Part shown: positions 7,886-15,096 of the stretch, one piece after another
Layout: every line of letters starts with the position of its first letter
Numbering within the stretch: position 1 is the first letter of the stretch
Source: Coriobacteriaceae bacterium
GTDB lineage: Bacteria > Actinomycetota > Coriobacteriia > Coriobacteriales > Coriobacteriaceae
Direction: 5' to 3'
Assembly: GCA_015062655.1 (NCBI GenBank)
Contig: SUUG01000008.1
Location: 62,001 to 126,000 of the forward strand
DNA length: 64,000 bases
Made by a program: the position numbers and the translations under genes
The notes under the pieces: generated by a model
What the model was told of the DNA's origin: nothing
Databases searched by the model: none
What the model saw: only the letters and a program-made list of their open reading frames with translations

Positions 7886-9166
7886 CTACTCCCAGCTCCA
7901 CTGACCGTTCACGAAAACGGGCACCTCGGTCCCGTCGGCGCAGATACCGGTGATATCCAGGTCGTCCGTCCCGATCATGAAATCCACGTGCGTGCTCGAC
8001 GTGTTCACCCCGCGCTCGCGCAGCTCCTCGGTGCTCAGCTCGAATCCGCCCTCGTAGCACTCGGGGAACCCGATCCCCAGCGCCAGATGGCAGCTCGCGT
8101 TCTCATCGTAGAGCGTCGAGTAGAACAGCGTGTCGCTCTCGCGGATCGGCGTGTTCTTTGAGATCAGCGCGATCTCACCCAGGCGCTTCGCCCCGTCGTC
8201 CGTATCGAGAATGCTCTTGAGCGTGTCACGCCCCACCTCGGCATCGAACTCCACCACGCGGCCGGCCTCGAACCGCAGCCAGAAGCGGTCGACCTTGGTA
8301 CCGTGGTGGATCAGCGGCAGCGCCGAGTGCACGATGCCGTCCACGCGCTCGCAGTCCGGCGAGGTGAAGACCTCCTCGGTGGGTATGTTGGGGAAGAAGG
8401 GATGTCCCTTCACGGTCTCGCCCTTCCCGCCGGCCCACACGTGGCGGTCGGTGAGGCCCACGACGAGGTCCGTGCCGTTGTCCGCCTTGTAGTGCAACCG
8501 GTCGAACCGACGCCCGTTCAGGAAATGCAGGTTCTTCTCGAACGTCGCGTCATGCAGCTCCCAGTCGCTCTCCGGGTCCTCCCCTGCGGCGCGGGCCACC
8601 GAGAGGATCGCACGCCATAGCTGGTAGACGGCGACCTCGTCGTCACATCCGGGGAAGACGTGGCGTGCCCACGACACCACCGGCGCACCGGCGATGCACC
8701 AGGCGTTCTCGTTGAAATCGAGGCCGTGGCGGAACACCTTGCACTGCAGGTTGCACGCCTTCGAGGCGGCTGCGGGCTTCGCGGGATCGATCCCCTTGAG
8801 CGCCTCGGGGTCGCTGCCCTCGATGAAGATGAAGCACGCGCCCGCCTGCGCGAGGCTGTCGAGCTGCTCGCGCTTCCACGAGGGAACGTTCTCGAACCAC
8901 TCCGTCGGCACGTGCTCGTACTCGAGCCGGGTGATCTCGTCGTCGGACCAGTTGACCGTCACATGCCCTGCGCCCGCCGCGTACGCGCGGGCCACCACCA
9001 TGCGGCCGAAATCGGCGCGCTCCACCGGGCACTGCAGCACAACCTCCTGGCCTGCGGAGACGTTCGCCCCCTTGCGAACGATGAGGTCGGCGTAGCGCTC
9101 GATCTGCGGCGCGAGGGACCGCATGCCCATCCGGGCGTCCTCAGGGGTCAGTTCAGCCTTGATCAT
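7886..9166 (-). CDS. Aminopeptidase, M29-like (thermophilic metalloprotease family)
   Basis: The ATG at 9166 is chosen because AAGGAAG lies just upstream; the frame extends further but without a ribosome site. The 426-residue product has the two-part M29 layout. The N-terminal region has Y-A-D-L-I-V-R-K-G-A-N-V-x-x-G-Q and a Y-x-x-G-A-x-x-V-x-V-x-W motif. The C-terminal metal-binding half has E-V-F-T-S-P-D, then F-Y-S-T-L-Y-D-E-N-A-S-C-H-L-A-L-G and T-S-S-T-H-V-D-F-M-I-G. The conserved E, H and D residues of the family are present. It should remove N-terminal residues from peptides in the cytoplasm. It is transcribed toward the attR and appears monocistronic. Confidence 0.85.
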   Translation of the reverse strand: MIKAELTPEDARMGMRSLAPQIERYADLIVRKGANVSAGQEVVLQCPVERADFGRMVVARAYAAGAGHVTVNWSDDEITRLEYEHVPTEWFENVPSWKREQLDSLAQAGACFIFIEGSDPEALKGIDPAKPAAASKACNLQCKVFRHGLDFNENAWCIAGAPVVSWARHVFPGCDDEVAVYQLWRAILSVARAAGEDPESDWELHDATFEKNLHFLNGRRFDRLHYKADNGTDLVVGLTDRHVWAGGKGETVKGHPFFPNIPTEEVFTSPDCERVDGIVHSALPLIHHGTKVDRFWLRFEAGRVVEFDAEVGRDTLKSILDTDDGAKRLGEIALISKNTPIRESDTLFYSTLYDENASCHLALGIGFPECYEGGFELSTEELRERGVNTSSTHVDFMIGTDDLDITGICADGTEVPVFVNGQWSWE

Positions 9167-9282
9167 GGTCTTCCTTTCACAGGGACGGCGCGGGCGGGGC
9201 GAAAGCCGGGCCCGGAATCGGCGGCACGCTGTCCGAGCGCACGGCAAGCGTGCTTAACTCGGCAAAACAGCGGCTTGAAAGA

Positions 9283-9377
9283 GGCAATCGCGAACGCTCG
9301 GCATCTCCTGATGATGCTGAGCGTTCGCGATTGCCCATAAAACACGAGAAAAAGGCCGTTTTACGAACGCTCGGCAT
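9283..9377 (-). repeat. 64-bp hairpin element, copy A (9314-9377), plus an extra half-copy
   Basis: The minus strand from 9377 to 9314 starts ATGCCGAGCGTTCGTAA, has CCTTTTT near one third, and ends in the complementary arm (one G-to-A change). A further arm at 9283-9304 pairs with 9314-9335 at 21 of 22 positions. The element therefore has three arms and could form alternative hairpins. Its first bases provide the last codons and TAA stop of the gene that ends at 9361. See the copies at 15021, 20580 and 25046. Confidence 0.85.
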
Positions 9378-10026
9378 TCTTGGCGGCGGCGTTTTTGCCG
9401 GCGGCGTCCTTGTCCTTGCCGGCGGCGGCTGCCTTCGACGCGCGGCGGGCGCGCTTGGCCTCCTTCGCCTTGGCGCCGCGCTCGAGCACGTCGTTCAGAC
9501 GGCTCTCGCTCAGGCCCTCGGCCTTGGTGCGCGCCGCGTTGCGGATGGGGCGGATCTTGACGAAGTCGAAGATGAATCCGCCGATGATCGCCACATAGGA
9601 GATGCCCACGGCTCCGTACTGCGCAAGCTGCAGCATACCGTTGGCCCGCTCGCCCACAAGGGCCAGCAGGGCGAACGCGATCATGATGAACACGAGACCC
9701 ACGATCATGAACGCGTACCAGACCATGCGCTGCCGCGCGTAGTTGGGATTTTCCGACATGAGGATGTTCGCCGCGGCGTAGACGCGGTCCTCATGGGCGC
9801 GGATCTCCTGCTTGCGGGCGCGCTTCTCCTCGCGGGAGAGGCCGGCCAGCGACTCCCCGCGCTCGCTCTGCTTGCGGCGGGCCTTGGAGCTCGCGGGGAC
9901 CACGCGCACGGAGGCGGCAGCGGCCCGCGCGGGCTTGGCGGACGCGGCCGACTTACGCGCCATGCCGCTCCTCCCCTCGCGGAGCTGCTCCTGGGTGCGC
10001 TTGTTCATGGGGCTTCGGGTGCTCAC
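9361..10026 (-). CDS. Two-TM membrane protein of unknown function
   Basis: The GTG at 10026 immediately follows the purC stop, and AAGGAG lies nine bases upstream inside purC, so the two genes are probably coupled. The 221-residue product has a long basic N-terminus (~110 residues, many R/K/A). Two membrane segments follow (VWYAFMIVGLVFIMIAFALL and GAVGISYVAIIGGFIFDFVK). The C-terminus is basic and Ala/Lys-rich, ending N-A-E-R-S. Both tails should be cytoplasmic. The last four codons and the stop come from the 64-bp hairpin element. No family recognised. Confidence 0.7.
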   Translation of the reverse strand: MSTRSPMNKRTQEQLREGRSGMARKSAASAKPARAAAASVRVVPASSKARRKQSERGESLAGLSREEKRARKQEIRAHEDRVYAAANILMSENPNYARQRMVWYAFMIVGLVFIMIAFALLALVGERANGMLQLAQYGAVGISYVAIIGGFIFDFVKIRPIRNAARTKAEGLSESRLNDVLERGAKAKEAKRARRASKAAAAGKDKDAAGKNAAAKNAERS

Positions 10027-10914
10027 TTACTCGTGCTCCTTCATGGATTCAAAATCGGAACCGGTGATGATCGAGAACGCCTCGCGGTAGCGCTCGGACG
10101 TGCCCTCGACGACGTTGGCGGGAAGCTCGGGCGCGTCGCCCTTGAAATCCCAGTTGGCCTTCAGCCAGTCGCGCACGTACTGCTTGTCGTAGCTCGGCTG
10201 GACCTTGCCCTCCTCGTAGGAGTCCGCCGGCCAGAAGCGGCTCGAATCCGGCGTCAGGCACTCGTCAATGAGCGTGACCTGACCGTCGATGATGCCGAAC
10301 TCGAACTTCGTGTCGGCGATGATGATGCCGCGCGTGGCCGCGTACTCGGCGGCGGCGGTGTAGATCTTGAGCGAGAGGCCGCGGATCTGGGAGGCGATCT
10401 CCTCGCCCACGATCTCGACCGTGCGCTCGTAGGAGATGTTCTCGTCGTGCTCGCCGATGGCCGCCTTGGTGGAGGGGGTGAACAGCGGCTCGGGCAGCTT
10501 GGACGCCTCAGTGAGGCCCGCGGGCAGCTTGATGCCGCAGACGGTGCCGTCCTGATCGTAGGTCTTCTTGCCCGACCCCGTGAGGTAGCCGCGCACGATG
10601 CACTCGATGGGGATCGTCTGCGCCTTCTTGACCAGCATGGAGCGGCCGGCCAGGTACCCGCGGTACTCCTGGAACTCGGCCGGGAAATCAGCCGGGTCGA
10701 TCGAGATCAGATGGTTGGGGACGAGGTCGGCGAACTTCTTGAACCAGAACTCGGAGATGCGGTTCAGGACCTCGCCTTTGAAGGGGATCTCGTCGGGGAG
10801 GATGAAGTCGAAGGCGGAGATGCGGTCGGTGGCGACCATCAGCAGGGAATCGCCCGTATCGTAGATGTCGCGAACCTTGCCGTGGGAATCGGGGCGACGC
10901 TCCATCGTTGTCAC
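10027..10914 (-). CDS. purC: Phosphoribosylaminoimidazole-succinocarboxamide synthase
   Basis: PurC joins aspartate to CAIR using ATP in de novo purine synthesis. The product shows the family blocks: G-K-V-R-D-I-Y at the nucleotide loop, A-T-D-R-I-S-A-F-D, E-C-I-V-R-G-Y-L-T-G-S-G, D-T-K-F-E-F-G and D-E-C-L-T-P-D-S-S-R-F. Length is about 295, the long bacterial/yeast-like form. GTG 10914 is chosen because AAAGGAG is ten bases upstream; ATG 10905 (M-E-R-R-P-D) is the alternative but lies 19 bases from it. A TACAAT hexamer on the minus strand at 11004-10999 may be its -10 box. purB lies 20 kb away. Confidence 0.93.
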   Translation of the reverse strand: MTTMERRPDSHGKVRDIYDTGDSLLMVATDRISAFDFILPDEIPFKGEVLNRISEFWFKKFADLVPNHLISIDPADFPAEFQEYRGYLAGRSMLVKKAQTIPIECIVRGYLTGSGKKTYDQDGTVCGIKLPAGLTEASKLPEPLFTPSTKAAIGEHDENISYERTVEIVGEEIASQIRGLSLKIYTAAAEYAATRGIIIADTKFEFGIIDGQVTLIDECLTPDSSRFWPADSYEEGKVQPSYDKQYVRDWLKANWDFKGDAPELPANVVEGTSERYREAFSIITGSDFESMKEHE

Positions 10915-11067
10915 TTGTGACCAGCTCCTTTGTGCTCGCTTCCGTATCGACTGCCGCGGCTCCGGCGCAATGACCGGACCTTCGCAGCCCAAGACATCAT
11001 TGTAGTGTATGGCCCCCTGCCCCACGCGCACTTTTCAGCCGACGGCTGGCGGGAGGCGGCATCGGCC

Positions 11068-12741
11068 CTAGCGCTCGGCGCCGGGCTCCGCGGTGCGCTC
11101 GCGCGGGAGGTTGATGGTGAAGGTGGTGCCGTGCCCGAGCTCGGAGTCAACCGAGATAAAGCCCTGGTGCCGCTCGACGATCTGCTTGGTCACCGCGAGG
11201 CCCACGCCGAGGCCACCGGCCACGCGGGCGCGGCTCGCGTCGGCGCGCCAGAAGCGGCTGAAGATCCGCGGCAGGTCCTCCTTCGCGATGCCCACCCCCG
11301 TGTCGGACACGGAGATCATCACGTCGCGCCGATCCGAGGTGACCGAAACGACCACCCAGCCGCCCTCGGGCGTGTAACGCATGGCGTTGCTCATGATGTT
11401 GATCACCGCCTGCGTGATCATGTCGGGATCGACCTCGATCGTAGTGGGCTTGCCCTGCGTCTCGTCGTTGAAGCGCAGGTGCAGGTCACGCTGGAGGAAG
11501 AGCTGCTCCTGGGCGAGGACCACGGCGCGCACGAGCCCCGCGATGTCAACGAGCTTGAGGTTGAGCGGGGCGGTCTGCGTCTCCATGCGGGAAAGGTCGA
11601 GCATCTGCTGCACGAGGCGGGCGAGGCGGCGCGTCTCGGAGGCGACCGTCTCCAGGTGCTCGGAGTCGGTGGGGTAGACGCCGTCCTGCATGGCCTCCAC
11701 GGTGGCGAGCATCGCCATGAGCGGCGTGCGCAGCTCGTGGGCCACGTCGGACGTGAGGCGGCGCTCGTGCTTCAGGTCCTTCTCAAGCGAGATGGCCATC
11801 TCGTCGAAGGTCTCGCCGAGGCGGTCGATCTCGTCGTCGCCGCGCATGCCTGTGCGCGCCGTGAGGTCACCGTCGCGGATCTGCTTGGCCGTGCCGGTGA
11901 TGCGGCGGATGGGATTCGTGAGCATGCGCGACACGAGCAGGCCGATGAAGACGGAGATGATGACCGCCACCAGGGCGGCGATCCCCATGGCGTTGAAGGT
12001 CTTCTCGCGAAAGGCCGCGTCAGCCTTGGTGAGCAAGGCGTCGCTGCCGAGCACCCACATGCGCAGCGTCCCCACCACGCGACCGGAATCGGTGACGATC
12101 TCCTCGGAGACGGCTCCCTCCTGGTCGGTGGGCGCCTGGGAGACGAGGCCGTGCGTTGAGACGTCGGGCTCGGTGCTGCGGGCGGGGGCTGCGGAGCCCG
12201 CCAGGGCCCCGGGCGCTGCGGCACCGGTGGTGGCCGTTCCGGAGGCGGAGGTTGCCGTCCCAGAGGTGCCCGCGGCGGTGCCGGGTGCCGTCGCGGCCGA
12301 GGCGCCCTCCTCGCGCTTGATCACCGCGGCGATCGAGGCGGCGGGCCAGGTGTCGTCGTAGAGGACCGTGCCGTCGGTGTCGATCACCTGCATGCCGATG
12401 TCCTCGGAGATGACGCCGGAGGTGGCTATCTCGTCCAGGAGGTTCGTGCTCCAGCTGCCCTCCTCCTCGTAGCCGCCGGCCAGCTTGATGGCCGCGAGGC
12501 GGGCGATCTCGGCGACGTTGGCGCGGGTGTACTCGGAGAAGGCCCCGCCCCACACCACCGTGACGACGAGGGCCATGATGAGCACCGTCATAAAAGAGGT
12601 CAGGGCGAACGACGACGCCATGCGCGTGCCGTAGCTGACCCCTGACCGAGAATCGGGATGAGGCGTGTTCCAGCTTGCGCGGGAACTCGCCTCATCGTCT
12701 TTCTTATGCTTTTGCCCGATGATGAACCTGGAGGGCGGCAT
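11068..12741 (-). CDS. Sensor histidine kinase (HAMP-HisKA-HATPase)
   Basis: The ATG overlaps the response-regulator stop (TAATG), so the pair is translationally coupled. Of 557 residues, 42-65 form TM1, ~66-249 the extracellular sensor, 250-273 TM2 and ~271-325 a HAMP domain. The phosphate-accepting His is in S-D-V-A-H-E-L-R-T-P (H335). The N-box (INIMSNAMRYTP), G1 (VSDTGVGI), F (FSRFWRAD) and G2 (GGLGVGLAV) motifs are intact. The sensor domain contains an Ala/Gly/Thr/Ser-only stretch at residues ~147-189, an odd low-complexity insertion. An Asn/Gly-poor, ~40-residue N-terminal tail before TM1 is also unusual. The signal is unknown. Confidence 0.92.
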   Translation of the reverse strand: MPPSRFIIGQKHKKDDEASSRASWNTPHPDSRSGVSYGTRMASSFALTSFMTVLIMALVVTVVWGGAFSEYTRANVAEIARLAAIKLAGGYEEEGSWSTNLLDEIATSGVISEDIGMQVIDTDGTVLYDDTWPAASIAAVIKREEGASAATAPGTAAGTSGTATSASGTATTGAAAPGALAGSAAPARSTEPDVSTHGLVSQAPTDQEGAVSEEIVTDSGRVVGTLRMWVLGSDALLTKADAAFREKTFNAMGIAALVAVIISVFIGLLVSRMLTNPIRRITGTAKQIRDGDLTARTGMRGDDEIDRLGETFDEMAISLEKDLKHERRLTSDVAHELRTPLMAMLATVEAMQDGVYPTDSEHLETVASETRRLARLVQQMLDLSRMETQTAPLNLKLVDIAGLVRAVVLAQEQLFLQRDLHLRFNDETQGKPTTIEVDPDMITQAVINIMSNAMRYTPEGGWVVVSVTSDRRDVMISVSDTGVGIAKEDLPRIFSRFWRADASRARVAGGLGVGLAVTKQIVERHQGFISVDSELGHGTTFTINLPRERTAEPGAER

Positions 12742-13472
12742 TACTTCGCGCTGCCCTCGGCATCCTCAGCGGGCTTGGCGGGCGCCTCGAAGCGGTAGCC
12801 CACGCCGTGGACGGTGTAGAGCCAGCGCGGGTTGCGCGGGTCGTCGCCGAGCTTGGCGCGGAGGTTCTTGACGTGGCTGTCGATGGTGCGCTCATAGCCC
12901 TCGAAGTCGTACCCGAGGACCTTCTCCACGAGCTCCATGCGGTTGTACACGCGGCCGGGATGACGGGCGAGGGTGGTGAGGAGTTTGAACTCGGATGCCG
13001 TGAGGTCGACCTCCTTGCCCTCCACGAGGATCTTGTGGCCGGAGATGTCGATCACGAGGTCGCTGAAGTCGAGAACCTCGACCTGCGGCTCGTCGGCCAC
13101 GTGGGTGCGGCGGAAGAGCGCGCGCACGCGGGCCACGAGCTCGCGCGGCGAGAACGGCTTGATGAGGTAGTCGTCGGCGCCGAGCTCGAGGCCGATGATG
13201 CGGTCCTCGACCTCGCCCTTGGCCGTGAGCATGATGATGGGCACGTCAGAGGTGTCGCGGATGGCGCGGCAGACGCGCTCGCCGGAGAGCTTGGGGAGCA
13301 TGAGGTCGAGCACGATGAGGTCGAACTGGTGCTTCTCGAACTCCTCCACGGCGGACTGGCCGTCGCCGACGCCCACTACCCAGTACCCCTCGCGGTCGAG
13401 GTAGGCGGCAACCGCGTCGCGAATGGCCTTCTCGTCTTCAACGAGCAAAATCTTTCGTGCGTCCGAAGCCAT
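12741..13472 (-). CDS. OmpR/PhoB-family response regulator
   Basis: The 243-residue product has a receiver domain with acidic pocket E-D-E, phospho-acceptor D56 (DLIVLDLMLP), T in I-I-M-L-T-A-K-G and K in D-D-Y-L-I-K-P-F. A winged-helix DNA-binding domain follows (LTASEFKLLTTLARHPGRVY, then T-I-D-S-H-V-K-N-L-R-A-K-L-G). AAGGAGG lies right before the ATG. It is the first gene of the two-gene operon with the histidine kinase. The closest general type is the PhoB/MtrA/CssR group. The signal and targets cannot be told from sequence. Confidence 0.93.
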   Translation of the reverse strand: MASDARKILLVEDEKAIRDAVAAYLDREGYWVVGVGDGQSAVEEFEKHQFDLIVLDLMLPKLSGERVCRAIRDTSDVPIIMLTAKGEVEDRIIGLELGADDYLIKPFSPRELVARVRALFRRTHVADEPQVEVLDFSDLVIDISGHKILVEGKEVDLTASEFKLLTTLARHPGRVYNRMELVEKVLGYDFEGYERTIDSHVKNLRAKLGDDPRNPRWLYTVHGVGYRFEAPAKPAEDAEGSAK

Positions 13473-13552
13473 AGCTCGGCCTCCTTACCTGATATATCCA
13501 TAGGCATCATCCATATTAGCTCAGGATGGTCTTTGAGTTCTACCCCGCGGGG

Positions 13553-13572
13553 CGCGCGGGCAATCCCGCGCG
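13553..13572. terminator. GC palindrome between the lipoprotein gene and the two-component operon
   Basis: The arms cgcgcggg and cccgcgcg flank the loop caat, with further C/G runs on both sides. It follows the minus-strand lipoprotein gene by ~90 bases. There is no U-tract, so a terminator role is only possible. Confidence 0.3.
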
Positions 13573-13660
13573 GGGTCAATCGCAAGAATTTGTTAATGAA
13601 TGAGCAGCTTTGATGGGGAGAGGCCCCTTGCACGTGCGCCTAGGCAGATCAGACGACCAA

Positions 13661-14962
13661 CTAGATGGTCAGAAGACGCGCCGTGACGCCGGCCGGGATC
13701 CCTTTCGCGTCGCGCACCGTGGCGAAGACGAGCGGCGTGGGCGCGTTTCCCTCGCTCGCCGGGAAGTCGCCGAGGCCGATGGAGCGGTCCGCCGAGGAGA
13801 AGCCCTGGAGCTGCTCTTTCTCCGTGTCGATGAGGTAGTGCGCCGACTGCGTCTTGATGAGGAAGCGCGTGCCCTCGAACATGATCTGGGCCGCGGGTTC
13901 GCGGCTGAAGTACACGTAGGGCCCGCCCTCGCGGCCGATGAAGGTGCCCATCTGGCCCAGGCTCCCGCCCGAGTCGTAGCTCGCCTCGATGGAGAAGGCG
14001 AAGACCGACCCGGTGTACACGGCCTCGAACGGGCGGATCGACGCCGGCAGCACGAGCTGGTCGATCTGCTTGGGCTCGGCGTCGGCGAGGTCGAGCGCCG
14101 TCATGCCGTAGTAGGTGCCCTCCTCGTTCAAGACGCGCGGGGCGATGGTGAGGATCGTGCCGGCCACCCGCGGATGCGTCGCGAAGCGGCCCGTCGACTC
14201 CCAGATGCCCGTGCCCTCGGCCTCGCCGACGCTCCACCGGTAGCAGGTGGAGGTCTCGGCGCGCTTGGATCCGGTCGCCATCGGCATCTTCTGCCAGATC
14301 ACCGAGGAGCCGGTGCAGGTGAAGGGGGCGGGCTCCCAGTCGGCGTCGCCGGAGTCGAGCTGCACGGCCTGGCCGGTGAGGGCGCCCCCCGAGAGCCCCT
14401 GGCCGAACAGCGCCCAATCGCGCGTGCCGTAGTTGACCTCGACCCAGGCGAGGACCCCGTCCGCGCAGCGCAGATCGTGAAACGAGTAGCCGCGGCCGCG
14501 CGTGGGGGATTCCATGACGGTGGTGATGGAGCCGCTTGAGAGCGAGAGCAGGCCGAGTGTGTTGGGGTTCACGGCGGATTCGGGCGTGAGCATGGCGGCC
14601 GCCCAGGAGCCCTCGCTGTGGAAGAGCGTGGTGCCGAGCGGGAGCGACCAGGTCTGCGTGGCGGCGATACCGAGGTCGGCCTCGGCGTACTCGGAGAGGG
14701 CGTCGATGATCTTGGAGGAATCGGTCACGACCTCGGGTTCGCCGGAGGCGGGGGGCTTCCCCTCGTCATTCGAGCAGCCCACGAGCGTGATGGCCGCGAT
14801 GGCGGCGCCGGTGGCGAGCGTGCCCTTGGCGAGGCTGCGGCGGGTGATGCCGTCCGTGCGGCCAAGCAGGCGCTGCAGGACGCCGCGATCGCGCGGTTGC
14901 ACGTCCCGGTGGTTTCCCCTGCGCTCGTCTGCGGGCGCTCTGTGCTCGCCGCGATCTCCCAT
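13661..14962 (-). CDS. Tat-exported lipoprotein, probable beta-propeller
   Basis: GGAGG precedes the ATG. The 433-residue product has an unusually long (~40-residue) charged lead, then the twin-arginine motif I-T-R-R-S-L-A-K-G, a hydrophobic stretch and the lipobox T-L-V-G-C. This predicts export folded through Tat and anchoring as a lipoprotein. The mature part is beta-rich with recurring hydrophobic/W/G strands (CADGVLAWVEVNYGTRDWAL; SSVIWQKM; VAGTILTIAP), suggesting a propeller. No catalytic motif is seen. It is read in the same direction as the two-component genes, which lie downstream after a gap. Confidence 0.7.
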   Translation of the reverse strand: MGDRGEHRAPADERRGNHRDVQPRDRGVLQRLLGRTDGITRRSLAKGTLATGAAIAAITLVGCSNDEGKPPASGEPEVVTDSSKIIDALSEYAEADLGIAATQTWSLPLGTTLFHSEGSWAAAMLTPESAVNPNTLGLLSLSSGSITTVMESPTRGRGYSFHDLRCADGVLAWVEVNYGTRDWALFGQGLSGGALTGQAVQLDSGDADWEPAPFTCTGSSVIWQKMPMATGSKRAETSTCYRWSVGEAEGTGIWESTGRFATHPRVAGTILTIAPRVLNEEGTYYGMTALDLADAEPKQIDQLVLPASIRPFEAVYTGSVFAFSIEASYDSGGSLGQMGTFIGREGGPYVYFSREPAAQIMFEGTRFLIKTQSAHYLIDTEKEQLQGFSSADRSIGLGDFPASEGNAPTPLVFATVRDAKGIPAGVTARLLTI

Positions 14963-15020
14963 GGCCCTCCTCCTGTCATCGCGCCTCGGTCACGCCATTA
15001 TACGGAACCGCGATGGAGGG

Positions 15021-15084
15021 ATGCCGAGCGTTCGTAATACGTCCTTTTTACCGCATAAAAGCGGCAATTACGAACGCTCGGCAT
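15021..15084 (+). repeat. 64-bp hairpin element, copy B
   Basis: The element starts ATGCCGAGCGTTCGTAAT and ends with the exact complement of that 18-mer. The interior has CCTTTTT and a short A-run. It lies 12 bases beyond the stop of the GH2 gene. There is no U-tract after the hairpin on either strand. Confidence 0.85.
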
Positions 15085-15096
15085 AGGGAACGGGGG

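Noticed and set aside
7717..7953. Plus-strand frame across the attR, the terminator and the aminopeptidase end
   Set aside because: It crosses a tRNA fragment and a strong hairpin; Arg/Ser-rich, no ribosome site.
15021..15084. 64-bp elements as plain intrinsic terminators
   Set aside because: The T-run is inside the hairpin loop or upper stem rather than after it, and copy D lies upstream of both flanking genes.
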